A stretch of 14,472 nt of DNA from Roseburia sp. (GTDB lineage Bacteria; Bacillota_A; Clostridia; Lachnospirales; Lachnospiraceae). Position numbers and translations under genes: made by a program. The stretch covers positions 1-14,472 of the forward strand of contig JAFYQA010000122.1 of the NCBI GenBank assembly GCA_017547315.1, written 5' to 3'. Positions 8,208 to 14,472 of the stretch are shown piece after piece. Under the pieces are notes generated by a model. That model worked only from the letters and a program-made list of their open reading frames with translations. It made no database searches and was not told where the DNA came from. Numbering within the stretch: the first letter of the stretch is position 1; every line of letters begins with the position of its first letter.

Positions 8208-9358
8208 CCCATGTCACCGCCTTCCTGTAAAACTGCTTTCAGCAAACTATCTTCCGATTCTGTCATTTCCCTTCCATTTAGCTCCATAAAGAACTTACAA
8301 AATGCTTCATACGGTGCCAGATTCTCTGTTTCAACCTCTCCAAGTTCTAATAATTTTCTGGTTCTGGCATTGTCAATCTTTATCTCTAATATATGATCAT
8401 AGTACTCTTCTAAACATTCTCTCGGATGGCTCGCTTCCACTTCGTCTGTCAACGTAATACTTACATAATCATGGCACGTTTCATCCCCTGCCTGCGTAAG
8501 TAATTCTTCCATCGTTCCCCGTAATTTTCGTACCTTTCGCGGCAATTCTAATGGAAGTTTTCGAATGCAAGGTGCCTCCCCTTTTCCCTGCAATTCTACG
8601 AGTGTTACAAATTTTTCTTCGTCTGCCTCACTCACCGAATATGGAAAAATGGTTCCACAGTAATAATTCTTTGCTTCACCTATCTGCTGTGCACGGTGAA
8701 TGTGTCCCAATGCTGCATAGTCAAATGGTTCTAACACCTTCACTTCCACATTATCAATTCCACCTACAGTATGCACCTCTGAATCACTTGTCACAGGTAG
8801 CGTACCACCTCCTGCATAAAATTGATGACTCACCAATACATTGCGTCTGGTCTGGTCTAACGCTTCCCTTTCTACCAGTCGTTCCACTGCGTCAGAAAAA
8901 GATAAATTCTCCTCCGGAAACATTTTCTTCAAATATCCCGGTTTCACAAACGGCAATAAATAAAAAGCCACTTCACCATATGCATCCTGTATTACGACAC
9001 ACTGCATATGCTCCTCTGCATTCATGGGCGGCATTCCTACGATATGAATCGCATGTTTTGCCAAAATCCGGCTGGCATAGTCTAAACGCCTTGCACTATC
9101 ATGATTCCCCGCAACGATGCAAATCGTAAGTTTCTTCTGTACTTCATCTAATCTAGTCAAAAACTCATCAAATACCGCGATTGCTTCCGCAGAAGGTACC
9201 GCCGTATCATAAATATCTCCCGCAATCACTAAAGCATCCGGATTTTCCTCTTTTACATAAGCAACCACCTGTTGCAGTACATTTCTCTGCTCTTCTAGCA
9301 GACTATAATGATGTAATTGTTTTCCAATATGCAAATCTGACAAATGGATGAATCTCAT
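8204..9358 (-). CDS. sbcD: SbcD nuclease subunit of SbcCD
   Basis: Mn2+-dependent Mre11-type phosphodiesterase, with 3'-5' exonuclease and endonuclease activity when bound to SbcC. The 384 residues are of family length. The metallophosphatase motifs are in order: D8 and H10 in SDLHIGK, D48 in GDIYD, N85-H86 in AGNHD, H178 in VSHQF, and H219/H221 in GHIH. The C-terminal third (about 275-384) should be the cap and the SbcC-binding helices. The ATG has GGAAGGAG 5 bases upstream. The TGA overlaps the sbcC ATG by 4 bases, so the subunits are made together. A hairpin terminator (9427-9459) separates the gene from its upstream neighbour, so sbcD is probably the first gene of its operon. Only a weak TATGAT-like -10 is visible in between. 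Confidence 0.97.
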   Translation of the reverse strand: MRFIHLSDLHIGKQLHHYSLLEEQRNVLQQVVAYVKEENPDALVIAGDIYDTAVPSAEAIAVFDEFLTRLDEVQKKLTICIVAGNHDSARRLDYASRILAKHAIHIVGMPPMNAEEHMQCVVIQDAYGEVAFYLLPFVKPGYLKKMFPEENLSFSDAVERLVEREALDQTRRNVLVSHQFYAGGGTLPVTSDSEVHTVGGIDNVEVKVLEPFDYAALGHIHRAQQIGEAKNYYCGTIFPYSVSEADEEKFVTLVELQGKGEAPCIRKLPLELPRKVRKLRGTMEELLTQAGDETCHDYVSITLTDEVEASHPRECLEEYYDHILEIKIDNARTRKLLELGEVETENLAPYEAFCKFFMELNGREMTESEDSLLKAVLQEGGDMG

Positions 9359-9421
9359 AGAAACTCCTTCCCACCTATAATTGAACCGAAGTCCTTTTCC
9401 ATCATAAGAATTTCCTAAATT

Positions 9422-9459
9422 GAAAGAAAGAGGCTGCCGCTAACTGCGTCCGCCTCTTT
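9422..9459 (-). terminator. Terminator of the membrane-protein gene upstream of sbcD
   Basis: GAGGC-containing arms AAAGAGGC (9427-9434) and GCCTCTTT (9452-9459) pair over 8 bp. An inner CGC/GCG pair extends the stem around a TAACT loop. On the minus strand the stem is followed by CTTTC, a T-rich tail. It lies 12 bases beyond the stop at 9471. On the plus strand four T follow, so it may also work in that direction. Confidence 0.75.
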
Positions 9460-9470
9460 TATCACCTTTA

Positions 9471-9962
9471 CTATTTTACTACCGCACGTGGATACTTCAC
9501 ACGAATCGCATCTAACATTGGCTCGTCTGGTTCAAACTCATAACGGCACATACCATTTTCGCCTTTAAAAATCACTGCATAGACTTTACCAGTAGAAACG
9601 CCAGATGTTAAATCTTTGTATCTATAATTACTGTCATTCTCATATTTATAAATGCTTCTGTCACCCCTTGGCGCAATCGTAAGCACGTCTTCCATATTCA
9701 CACTCACAATATTTTTACGTTTTGCCTTGTTGATGATTCTCGCAAAATTCAAGTCCCCATCATAGTAGGTATACTCAAACTCGATATTGCGTCGGAATCT
9801 CCATACCCATAACGAAATCGCGATAATCGCCGGCACTGAAAAAATCGGTGAAACAAACAATGACATAAATGTCATCGAACATGACATTGCAAAAAGACAC
9901 AATACCAATGTTTTCTCTATGCCTACCTGTTTTCTTGGAACAATTACTAACTTCTCAGTCAT
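9471..9962 (-). CDS. Two-segment membrane protein, DUF6106-like
   Basis: A 163-residue protein of unknown function. Two hydrophobic segments (about 17-36 and 40-56) form a hairpin, with the basic VWRFRRN just after the second. A soluble domain of about 105 residues follows, starting EFEYTYYDGDLNFARI and containing KAKRKN and EDVLTIAPRG. The order (short start, two membrane helices, then a strand-rich domain beginning with YxYxxGxL) resembles DUF6106 proteins of Clostridia and more loosely YcxB-type domains; this is memory, not a search. The start is ATG 9962, 9 bases after AGGAG; an in-frame GTG immediately before it (9965, 6 bases after AGGAG) is an equally workable start. The gene appears monocistronic, with an extended -10 promoter and a terminator before sbcD. 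Confidence 0.85.
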   Translation of the reverse strand: MTEKLVIVPRKQVGIEKTLVLCLFAMSCSMTFMSLFVSPIFSVPAIIAISLWVWRFRRNIEFEYTYYDGDLNFARIINKAKRKNIVSVNMEDVLTIAPRGDRSIYKYENDSNYRYKDLTSGVSTGKVYAVIFKGENGMCRYEFEPDEPMLDAIRVKYPRAVVK

Positions 9963-9995
9963 CACTACACTCTCCTAAATCATAATTCTTTTGAC

Positions 9996-10004
9996 ATTAT
10001 ATCA
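9996..10004 (-). promoter_or_regulatory. Extended -10 promoter of the DUF6106-like gene
   Basis: The minus strand reads TGATATAAT: a perfect TATAAT (9996-10001) with the TGn extension (10002-10004). No good -35 stands at 16-18 bases. Initiation would fall about 27 bases before the start codon. It is back to back with the tRNA-Phe promoter. Confidence 0.6.
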
Positions 10005-10047
10005 CGAAGTATGCAAACACAAAATACCTTTTCTGTAATTTTTTCCC

Positions 10048-10076
10048 TTGACAAAGACCATTCTATCATGTAAAAT
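10048..10076 (+). promoter_or_regulatory. tRNA-Phe promoter
   Basis: Consensus TTGACA (10048-10053), a 17-base spacer, then TAAAAT (10071-10076). The first base of the mature tRNA is 22 bases after the -10, leaving a short leader for RNase P to remove. It is among the strongest-looking promoters in the window. Confidence 0.85.
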
Positions 10077-10097
10077 CAATTTTGTTGTAGAGCAACT

Positions 10098-10170
10098 GCC
10101 CAGTTAGCTCAGTTGGTAGAGCAAGGGACTGAAAATCCCTGTGTCTCTGGTTCGATTCCGGAACTGGGCA
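10098..10170 (+). tRNA. tRNA-Phe (GAA)
   Basis: A 73-base cloverleaf. The acceptor GCCCAGT (10098-10104) pairs with ACTGGGC (10163-10169), with discriminator A. The D arm is GCTC/GAGC. The anticodon stem AGGGA/TCCCT encloses loop CTGAAAA with anticodon GAA (10131-10133). The T loop is TTCGATT. CCA is not encoded (CGC follows), so it must be added after transcription. It has its own promoter and terminator and is monocistronic. Confidence 0.98.
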
Positions 10171-10181
10171 CGCATGAAGAG

Positions 10182-10216
10182 GAAAGATTTTTCGTAAGAG
10201 AAATCTTTCTTTTTTT
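10182..10216 (+). terminator. tRNA-Phe intrinsic terminator
   Basis: GAAAGATTT (10182-10190) pairs perfectly with AAATCTTTC (10201-10209), followed by seven T (10210-10216). It lies 12 bases after the tRNA 3' end. Confidence 0.85.
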
Positions 10217-10281
10217 ATTCTATAGAAAAGACCTTGTTACGTTAAATAGTAAAAGTTTATGACTTTCCTATAGAATAAAAA
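10212..10281. repeat. 19-bp inverted repeat with 32-base loop after tRNA-Phe
   Basis: The arms 10212-10230 and 10263-10281 match at 18 of 19 positions (one A/C mismatch, 10226 against 10267). The core is ATTCTATAG/CTATAGAAT. The left arm begins in the T tract of the tRNA terminator. The 32-base loop (10231-10262) encodes nothing visible. The element could be a strong extra hairpin, a protein-binding palindrome or a remnant of a small mobile repeat; one copy cannot decide between these. Confidence 0.7.
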
Positions 10282-10283
10282 CA

Positions 10284-10332
10284 GATTCGTCACAAGGAAG
10301 ATTTGTTTCTTTAATACTAATCTTTTCGAATC
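10284..10332. repeat. Nested inverted repeats beside the 19-bp repeat
   Basis: GATTCG (10284-10289) pairs with CGAATC (10327-10332). Inside it, AAGATT (10298-10303) pairs with AATCTT (10319-10324). The 5' half also holds CGTCACAAGG (10288-10297), which is complementary at 9 of 10 positions to CCTTGTTACG (10232-10241) in the loop of the preceding repeat. With the neighbouring hairpins this fills most of a 220-base intergenic stretch that holds no gene. Confidence 0.45.
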
Positions 10333-10349
10333 AAAAGTTTTTTAATAAG

Positions 10350-10378
10350 AATGCCGGTGCGATAATCACACCGGCATT
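10350..10378 (-). terminator. Terminator hairpin after the chemoreceptor gene
   Basis: AATGCCGGTG (10350-10359) pairs perfectly with CACCGGCATT (10369-10378) around a 9-base loop. It lies 12 bases after the receptor stop at 10391. On the minus strand the following bases are T-rich but not a clean run (CTTATT), so efficiency is uncertain. Confidence 0.75.
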
Positions 10379-10390
10379 TCACTTTTACGT

Positions 10391-12111
10391 TTAAATCTTA
10401 AATCTACGAACTTCTGTATTCAACTGCTCTGCAACATCCATATTGGCCTCTGCTTCACCACCAATGTCTGCAACACTCGATGTCAAACTTACGGAGGTCT
10501 CGGCTACATTCGTAATACCGCGTGTACTTTCTTCTACTGCGATATTAACTGCCTCGATAGCCTCTTTGATATGATCAATGTTCTCACGAAGCTGTCCACT
10601 TTCTGCCGCAAAACTCTGCATCATACCATTCATATCGCCTACATTTCTACGATACTCTTCACTAGTCGCTAATAATTTTTCATAACCTGCCATAGCTGTT
10701 TTTTCCATGAAAGACAACATTTCCTCGGTTTCCTTGGCGAGCTCATTTACTGCTGCTATAACTTCTGCACTTACACGACGGATTTCACCTGCTGCCTGTG
10801 CAGAATTCGATGCCAATTTACCAATCTCATCTGCAACAACCGCAAAACCTCGTCCTGCTTCTCCAGCTCTTGCCGCTTCAATGCTAGCATTTAACGCCAA
10901 TAAATTCGTCTGGTCTGTAATGTTAATAATCTCAGCGGTAAGCTCACTGATTTCTTCAACTGCTTTTGAACGCTCAATCTTCTCATTAACGGTCTGTGCC
11001 ATCTGCCCAGCCTGCTCTTTTGCTATTCTCTGCTGTTCTACCGCATCCTGATAGATACGAACTGCATCCTGCATTACCACATCCGAATTTGCGCTTCCCT
11101 CATTTGCACTGTCTGCAATTGCATCCACCGCGCCTGTTACCTGATATACCGCTTCGTTAATCTGCGTCAAAGAAGCATTGGTCTCTTCCATAGCCGCACT
11201 CATCTCTTCCATCGTTGCTGATACATCCGCAATATTCATCTCTGCATTCATAAGATTATCTGCAATCGCTTTGGATGAACCATTTAACTGTGTGGAATTA
11301 GCAGAAATATTCTTCATAATACTACGGATATACTCAAGCAAGTTATTGATATTTCCAGCAATCAACTCCATCTCGTCACCGGAATGAATATCCAGTTTCT
11401 GTGTTAAATCACCTTCATTATTCACTAAATCATAAACTTTCTGATTTACAATATGTAAGCCTCTCGCAACTGCATTAATGATAATACTCAAAATAACAAT
11501 CGCCGCTGCCATGCTGATTACAGCCATTGTCATTACACGCTGTACGTTCGTATCCAAACGTTCCTTAACACCAGACGCATCGTAATCACTTCCTAGCACA
11601 GCTACAACCTGTCCTTTACTATTGTAAATCGGACGATATGCCGAAATCAAATCACCAAACTCTGTCTCATCAATATAATCCTGAACATAGTTCTCACCTT
11701 CAAAAACACCTTCAACTCCTCGTAAGAACTTTCAAATACATCACCGATTGCACACTGATCCTCAGAATCATCTGTATCCACACCATAGTACACATTTACA
11801 CCATCTGTATATAATGTATACAAATATTTGATACCACAAGTTTCCTGAATGTTCCGAAGATTTTTCAACACTGTTTCGTAATTGGCCGAGCCTTCCTCTC
11901 CCGGTTGTAATCCTGCTACCTTATCGCCATCTACTGCCAGAACCGCAATCGTAGCCGCCATCTCTGCTTGTTCCACGCCCATCGCTACCATTCCGTTGTT
12001 AATCTGCACATAAGAGTTCACTCCTAAAAATGTACACGCTGCCAAAATTACGAGTACGGTCGGAATTAAAATTTTTAATTTGATCCCCATTTTTCTTGTC
12101 TTCTGCTTCAT
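10391..12111 (-). pseudogene. Methyl-accepting chemotaxis protein, split by a one-base frameshift
   Basis: A transmembrane chemoreceptor that would signal to CheA/CheW. Start is ATG 12111 (MKQKTRKM), with GAGG 6 bases upstream. The first frame gives membrane segment 1 and about 130 residues of a Cache-like sensor, then goes out of frame near 11711-11713 after SSYEELK. It continues as nonsense to a stop at 11647. The -1 frame picks up the expected sequence at once ([14 protein letters not shown], then [10 protein letters not shown]). It continues through membrane segment 2 ([19 protein letters not shown]), a HAMP region, and the complete cytoplasmic hairpin with tip [20 protein letters not shown], ending RRFKI at 10391. 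One extra base (for example AAA instead of AA in TTGAAGG) would restore a protein of about 573 residues. It is a recent mutation or a sequencing error. A second frame starting inside the gene (11650) would make only membrane segment 2 and the signalling part. The ligand is unknown. Confidence 0.93.
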
Positions 12112-12133
12112 ACATTTCCTCACTTTTTTATAT

Positions 12134-12177
12134 ATTGTTTTCTATTTAATAAAATGCTTAATCAATAGAAACACAAT
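12134..12177. repeat. Stem-loop just upstream of the chemoreceptor start
   Basis: ATTGTTTTCTATT (12134-12146) is complementary to AATAGAAACACAAT (12164-12177) over 13 bp with one extra base in the right arm; the loop is 17 bases. It lies in the 127-base gap between the amylase stop and the receptor ATG. No convincing terminator follows the amylase and no convincing receptor promoter was found, so this hairpin may be a readthrough or regulatory element. It is not followed by a U run. Confidence 0.5.
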
Positions 12178-12238
12178 ACTCTCCACTATTACTACTGCAT
12201 TAAATTACATTCTAATGTATCCACTCAAAAATTAATAT

Positions 12239-13951
12239 TTATTGCACCTTCGTTAACACAATCACACTGTAAGATGGTAACGTAATGCTTGTACCTTCCA
12301 TCACAATATCCTCGGCGCTGGTAAGAAGTACACCACTCACTTCGAGTTCTCCCTCCATCAGTGTTACCTTTGATAAATCAATTACCCTACTTTCTTTTGC
12401 CAGGTTAAATACCAAAAGCACTTCTTCGCCATTATAGGATTTTTTCAATGCACTGATTCCACTTTCTTCCATCAATCCTTCTTCTTTTTCCACAACACCA
12501 TGTGAAATAGCCGGGAACTGATTTCTTAAAAGAATCGTCTGCTTTACAAAATTATAAATAGAGTCACCATCTACATTCTGTTCTTCGAAACTTTCAAACT
12601 TCATATCGAAAGCTTCCCTATCTTTTGGTCCATCACACATACCTTCTGCATTTTCGTCCATAGACCAATACATACCTACACGTTTATTCTCATCTCTACC
12701 AGAACCTCTCATACCAAGTTCCTCACCATAGTATAAAAAGGCACTTCCTGACATCAGCAAATTCATGGCATGGGATAATTTCAACTGCTGGAACCCTTCA
12801 TCTGTCTGATAATATCCCGCGCTTCTACTGATATCATGATTGGTGTAAAATGGCGAATCAATATAATTCTCATTCCATTTCGCAAAATCTTCCTGTGCAC
12901 TAATTAATCTGCTCGCATACATTTTTCCATTGCCTTCTCGTAATGCAAGTGCGATTGTTCCACCATAATCTGCAAAAGCGAAGTTAAAGCAACTCACACC
13001 ACTTGCATGATATGGTGCATAAGTCGCAATATTATCAAATACTTCCGCTACGATGTACACATCTTCATTTTTTGCTTTTACCATATCATTAAACCAGGTA
13101 AGCACTTCAATATTCTTCTCGTCTTCACCGGAATAAAATTCCTTCGCCGCATCTAAACGGAATCCAGTCACACCAAGGTCTAACCAATAATCTACCACTG
13201 CCTCAAATTCTGCACGAACAGCTTCATTTCCCATATTAAGATCCGGCATGCCGCTCCAGAACTGTCCTTCATAATACCACTCAGTTCCTTCTAATGGAGC
13301 ATAGCCACTTTTCTGCTGTTTATCAAAGAAGTAATAATCCACATAAGGACATTCCTCTAAATTCGGCTCTGCTCCTGCCGGTAATGACTTCAAATACTCG
13401 CAAGCGGTCTGGAACCATTCATGCTCTGAAGAAGAATGATTCATTACCAAATCAATCATGACACGAATGCCACGCTCATCACACGCTTTCACAAATGCCT
13501 TGAAGTCTTCCATCGTTCCATATTCCGGATCGATTTCATAATAATCGATTACATCATACTTATGATAACTTGGAGATGGCATAATCGGCATGAGCCAGAT
13601 ACCATTACATCCCAAGTCTGTAGTGGTCGTTGGATCACCATCATTAATATAGTCTAATTTTTCCGTCAAACCTTTGAAATCACCAATCCCATCACCGTCA
13701 CTGTCATAAAAACTGTATACAAACACTTCATAATAGGTACGATAATTATCATCTGTTACCTGTTGTGGTGCTGTATTGTACTGCTCCATGTAGGTGAGCG
13801 CTGTAATAGCAGGCTCCTGTTCTTCGGCACTTGTCGCAGGCTCACTACCAGATGCATCCTGCTCCTTTTGCACCGTACCGCCACAACCTGCACTCAGCGC
13901 ACTTATTAACATAGCTATAGTCAATAAACTTGCAATGATTCTCTTTCTCAT
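12239..13951 (-). CDS. GH13 alpha-amylase family lipoprotein
   Basis: Surface-anchored glycoside hydrolase that cleaves alpha-1,4 linkages of starch-like glucans. Of the 570 residues, 1-22 are a signal peptide with basic MRKR and a hydrophobic core, followed by a lipobox-like SAGC with C23 as lipidated residue. A Ser/Glu-rich linker runs to about 65. The (beta/alpha)8 barrel has a calcium-type loop DSDGDGIGD (83-91), region I DLVMNH (167-172), region II GFRLDAAKE with nucleophile D267, region III IVAEVFD with acid/base E303, and region IV YTNHD with D373. The C-terminal beta domain (about 480-570) is the usual all-beta module. No carbohydrate-binding module is seen. The ATG has GAGG 7 bases upstream. 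No transporter or sugar regulator is adjacent. Exact specificity (amylase, neopullulanase-like or maltogenic) cannot be told from the motifs. Confidence 0.95.
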   Translation of the reverse strand: MRKRIIASLLTIAMLISALSAGCGGTVQKEQDASGSEPATSAEEQEPAITALTYMEQYNTAPQQVTDDNYRTYYEVFVYSFYDSDGDGIGDFKGLTEKLDYINDGDPTTTTDLGCNGIWLMPIMPSPSYHKYDVIDYYEIDPEYGTMEDFKAFVKACDERGIRVMIDLVMNHSSSEHEWFQTACEYLKSLPAGAEPNLEECPYVDYYFFDKQQKSGYAPLEGTEWYYEGQFWSGMPDLNMGNEAVRAEFEAVVDYWLDLGVTGFRLDAAKEFYSGEDEKNIEVLTWFNDMVKAKNEDVYIVAEVFDNIATYAPYHASGVSCFNFAFADYGGTIALALREGNGKMYASRLISAQEDFAKWNENYIDSPFYTNHDISRSAGYYQTDEGFQQLKLSHAMNLLMSGSAFLYYGEELGMRGSGRDENKRVGMYWSMDENAEGMCDGPKDREAFDMKFESFEEQNVDGDSIYNFVKQTILLRNQFPAISHGVVEKEEGLMEESGISALKKSYNGEEVLLVFNLAKESRVIDLSKVTLMEGELEVSGVLLTSAEDIVMEGTSITLPSYSVIVLTKVQ

Positions 13952-13983
13952 AACTTTTCCTCACTGTGTATAAATTTGGTATT

Positions 13984-14011
13984 ATTATACAATAATTTTT
14001 TTGTTTGTAAA
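13984..14011 (-). promoter_or_regulatory. Amylase promoter
   Basis: The minus strand reads TTTACA (14006-14011), a 16-base spacer and a perfect TATAAT (13984-13989). Initiation would fall near 13977, about 26 bases before the ATG. No CcpA-type cre site was recognised within it. Confidence 0.75.
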
Positions 14012-14034
14012 ACAATAAAAGAAAGGAAATAGAA

Positions 14035-14068
14035 TTAAAAATAGCCCATCCCAAAGGATGAGCTATTT
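14035..14068 (-). terminator. Terminator of the tRNA-Tyr/tRNA-Leu transcript
   Basis: The arms 14039-14051 and 14056-14068 form a 13-bp stem with one G-U pair and a 4-base loop. On the minus strand it ends in TTTTTAATT. It begins 5 bases after the 3' end of tRNA-Leu and isolates the tRNA unit from the amylase promoter. Confidence 0.88.
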
Positions 14069-14073
14069 CTTAA

Positions 14074-14157
14074 TGCCGGCGACCGGAATCGAACCGGTAC
14101 TGTATTTCTACAACAGGATTTTAAGTCCTGCGCGTCTGCCAGTTCCGCCACGCCGGC
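14074..14157 (-). tRNA. tRNA-Leu (UAA)
   Basis: An 84-base class II tRNA. The acceptor GCCGGCG pairs with CGCCGGC, with discriminator A. The anticodon stem CAGGA/TCCTG encloses loop CTTAAAA with anticodon TAA (14121-14123). A long variable arm (TTGTAGAAATACAG region) and T loop TTCGATT follow. CCA is not encoded. It is co-transcribed behind tRNA-Tyr. Confidence 0.97.
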
Positions 14158-14162
14158 ATATC

Positions 14163-14197
14163 ATATTCGGTTGAATATAATCACTCGCATCTGCGAG
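14163..14197. repeat. Two small perfect hairpins in the tRNA-Tyr/tRNA-Leu spacer
   Basis: The 42-base spacer is almost filled by two stems. CTCGC/GCGAG (14184-14188 and 14193-14197) has a 4-base loop, and ATATTC/GAATAT (14163-14168 and 14173-14178) has a 4-base loop. No U run follows either one, so they are more likely processing spacers than terminators. Confidence 0.55.
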
Positions 14198-14199
14198 AA

Positions 14200-14281
14200 T
14201 GGGCGGAGGTGGATTCGAACCACCGAAGCAATTTGCAGCAGATTTACAGTCTGTCCCCTTTGGCCACTCGGGAATCCACCC
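14200..14281 (-). tRNA. tRNA-Tyr (GUA)
   Basis: An 82-base class II tRNA. The acceptor GGGTGGA pairs with TCCGCCC (one T-G pair), with discriminator A. The anticodon stem CAGA/TCTG encloses loop CTGTAAA with anticodon GTA (14245-14247). It has a long variable arm and T loop TTCGAAT. CCA is not encoded. It is the first gene of the tRNA-Tyr/tRNA-Leu unit. Confidence 0.97.
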
Positions 14282-14314
14282 ATTGTTTCGGAACACATGT
14301 CCTAACAAAAATAG

Positions 14315-14343
14315 ATTATAGCACAATGTTTTTGATTATGCAA
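14315..14343 (-). promoter_or_regulatory. tRNA-Tyr/tRNA-Leu promoter
   Basis: The minus strand reads TTGCAT (14338-14343), a 17-base spacer ending in TGC, and a perfect TATAAT (14315-14320), so it is an extended -10 promoter. The -10 ends 33 bases before the tRNA-Tyr 5' end, giving a leader of roughly 27 bases. Confidence 0.85.
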
Positions 14344-14347
14344 GTAT

Positions 14348-14361
14348 ATTTTCGCGAAAAT
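14348..14361. promoter_or_regulatory. 14-bp perfect palindrome upstream of the tRNA promoter
   Basis: ATTTTCGCGAAAAT is fully self-complementary and lies 4 bases upstream of the -35, in the UP-element position. A CGCG core is unusual in this AT-rich spacer. It may be a protein-binding site or an A/T-rich UP element with a chance centre. Confidence 0.4.
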
Positions 14362-14370
14362 GCAGAGAAA

Positions 14371-14397
14371 AATATAAAAAAGTGTGCTGAGCACACT
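14371..14397 (-). terminator. Terminator of a minus-strand gene entering from the right edge
   Basis: AGTGTGC (14381-14387) pairs with GCACACT (14391-14397) around a 3-base loop. On the minus strand it is followed by TTTTTTATATT. It should end a transcript from beyond the right edge. One frame from the edge reads HVIIIEE and stops at 14448; another reads ten residues to a stop at 14440. Neither is long enough to identify a gene. Confidence 0.65.
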
Positions 14398-14404
14398 CTC
14401 AGCT

Positions 14405-14446
14405 CCCCTGCCCCTCATTCTTGAGGGGTGGGGTTATTTTTAACCC
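14405..14446. repeat. GC-rich hairpin group near the right edge
   Basis: CCCCTCA (14411-14417) pairs with TGAGGGG (14422-14428) around TTCT. The flanking CCCC (14405-14408) and GGGG (14430-14433) extend the stem. GGGTT (14431-14435) can instead pair with AACCC (14442-14446) around ATTTTT, so the two foldings compete. With the terminator at 14371-14397 this is a double or triple stop for the entering gene. Confidence 0.5.
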
Positions 14447-14472
14447 TTTATTCTTCGATAATAATTACATGA

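Noticed and set aside
8551..9129. 192-codon plus-strand open frame opposite sbcD
   Set aside because: Antisense to the intact SbcD reading frame, with no recognisable motif.
9991..9996. Plus-strand TTGACA as a promoter element
   Set aside because: No -10 follows at 16-18 bases; it is better read as part of the minus-strand extended -10 region. The tRNA-Phe promoter at 10048 is complete.
3416..10245. Exact 12-mer TTGTTACGTTAA at 3416-3427 and 10234-10245
   Set aside because: A 12-base match is expected by chance several times in 14 kb, and the flanks differ.
10212..10297. H-type pseudoknot from the crossing complementarities 10212-10230/10263-10281 and 10232-10241/10288-10297
   Set aside because: The 6-base connecting loop (10282-10287) is far too short to span a 19-bp stem; at most the two pairings are alternatives.
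11697..11720. Programmed -1 frameshift in the chemoreceptor
   Set aside because: The T5 stretch (minus strand GTGTTTTTGAAG) does not form a proper X-XXY-YYZ slippery heptamer, no downstream stimulator is evident, and receptors of this family are not known to use one. A plain one-base loss is simpler.
1..14472. CRISPR array, insertion sequence, prophage or defence island
   Set aside because: No regular spaced repeats, transposase, integrase or phage-type genes; nearly all space is filled with recognisable core genes.

Overview
The window looks like chromosomal DNA of a low-GC Gram-positive of the class Clostridia, most likely a motile Lachnospiraceae member. The reasons are AT-rich intergenic DNA, strong AGGAG-type ribosome binding sites, sigma-A-type promoters, a lipoprotein amylase, a chemoreceptor, and small proteins that resemble the Lachnospiraceae-associated families DUF6472, DUF4250 and DUF6106 (family names recalled, not searched). 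Almost everything is on the minus strand. The exceptions are the small DUF4250-like gene and tRNA-Phe.

Right to left (the direction of most transcription): a minus-strand gene probably ends at the right edge, followed by hairpins. A tRNA-Tyr/tRNA-Leu(UAA) pair then has its own extended -10 promoter and terminator. Next are a GH13 alpha-amylase lipoprotein with a near-consensus promoter, and a methyl-accepting chemotaxis receptor that is broken by a one-base frameshift about 150 codons in. A 220-base intergenic stretch rich in inverted repeats follows, and tRNA-Phe lies beyond it on the plus strand. After that come a two-segment membrane protein, then a tight sbcD-sbcC-murI cluster (overlaps of 4 and 16 bases). 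A bidirectional hairpin separates murI from a WYL-domain regulator. The regulator converges with the DUF4250-like gene, and their ends overlap by 4 bases. DUF4250-like and DUF6472-like are divergent and appear to use overlapping, mutually exclusive promoters. The window ends with ftsH and the first 412 codons of uvrC, only 16 bases apart.

Functional themes are DNA repair (UvrC, SbcCD), proteolysis (FtsH), cell-wall precursor supply (MurI), sugar-polymer breakdown (amylase) and chemotaxis (receptor). Most of this is core genome. I found no insertion sequence, phage, CRISPR or defence island, and no clearly new multi-gene system. The observations most worth checking are the interlocked promoters, the placement of a WYL regulator behind an attenuator-like hairpin after sbcDC-murI, the inverted-repeat block after tRNA-Phe, the frameshifted receptor, and the short-armed SbcC.
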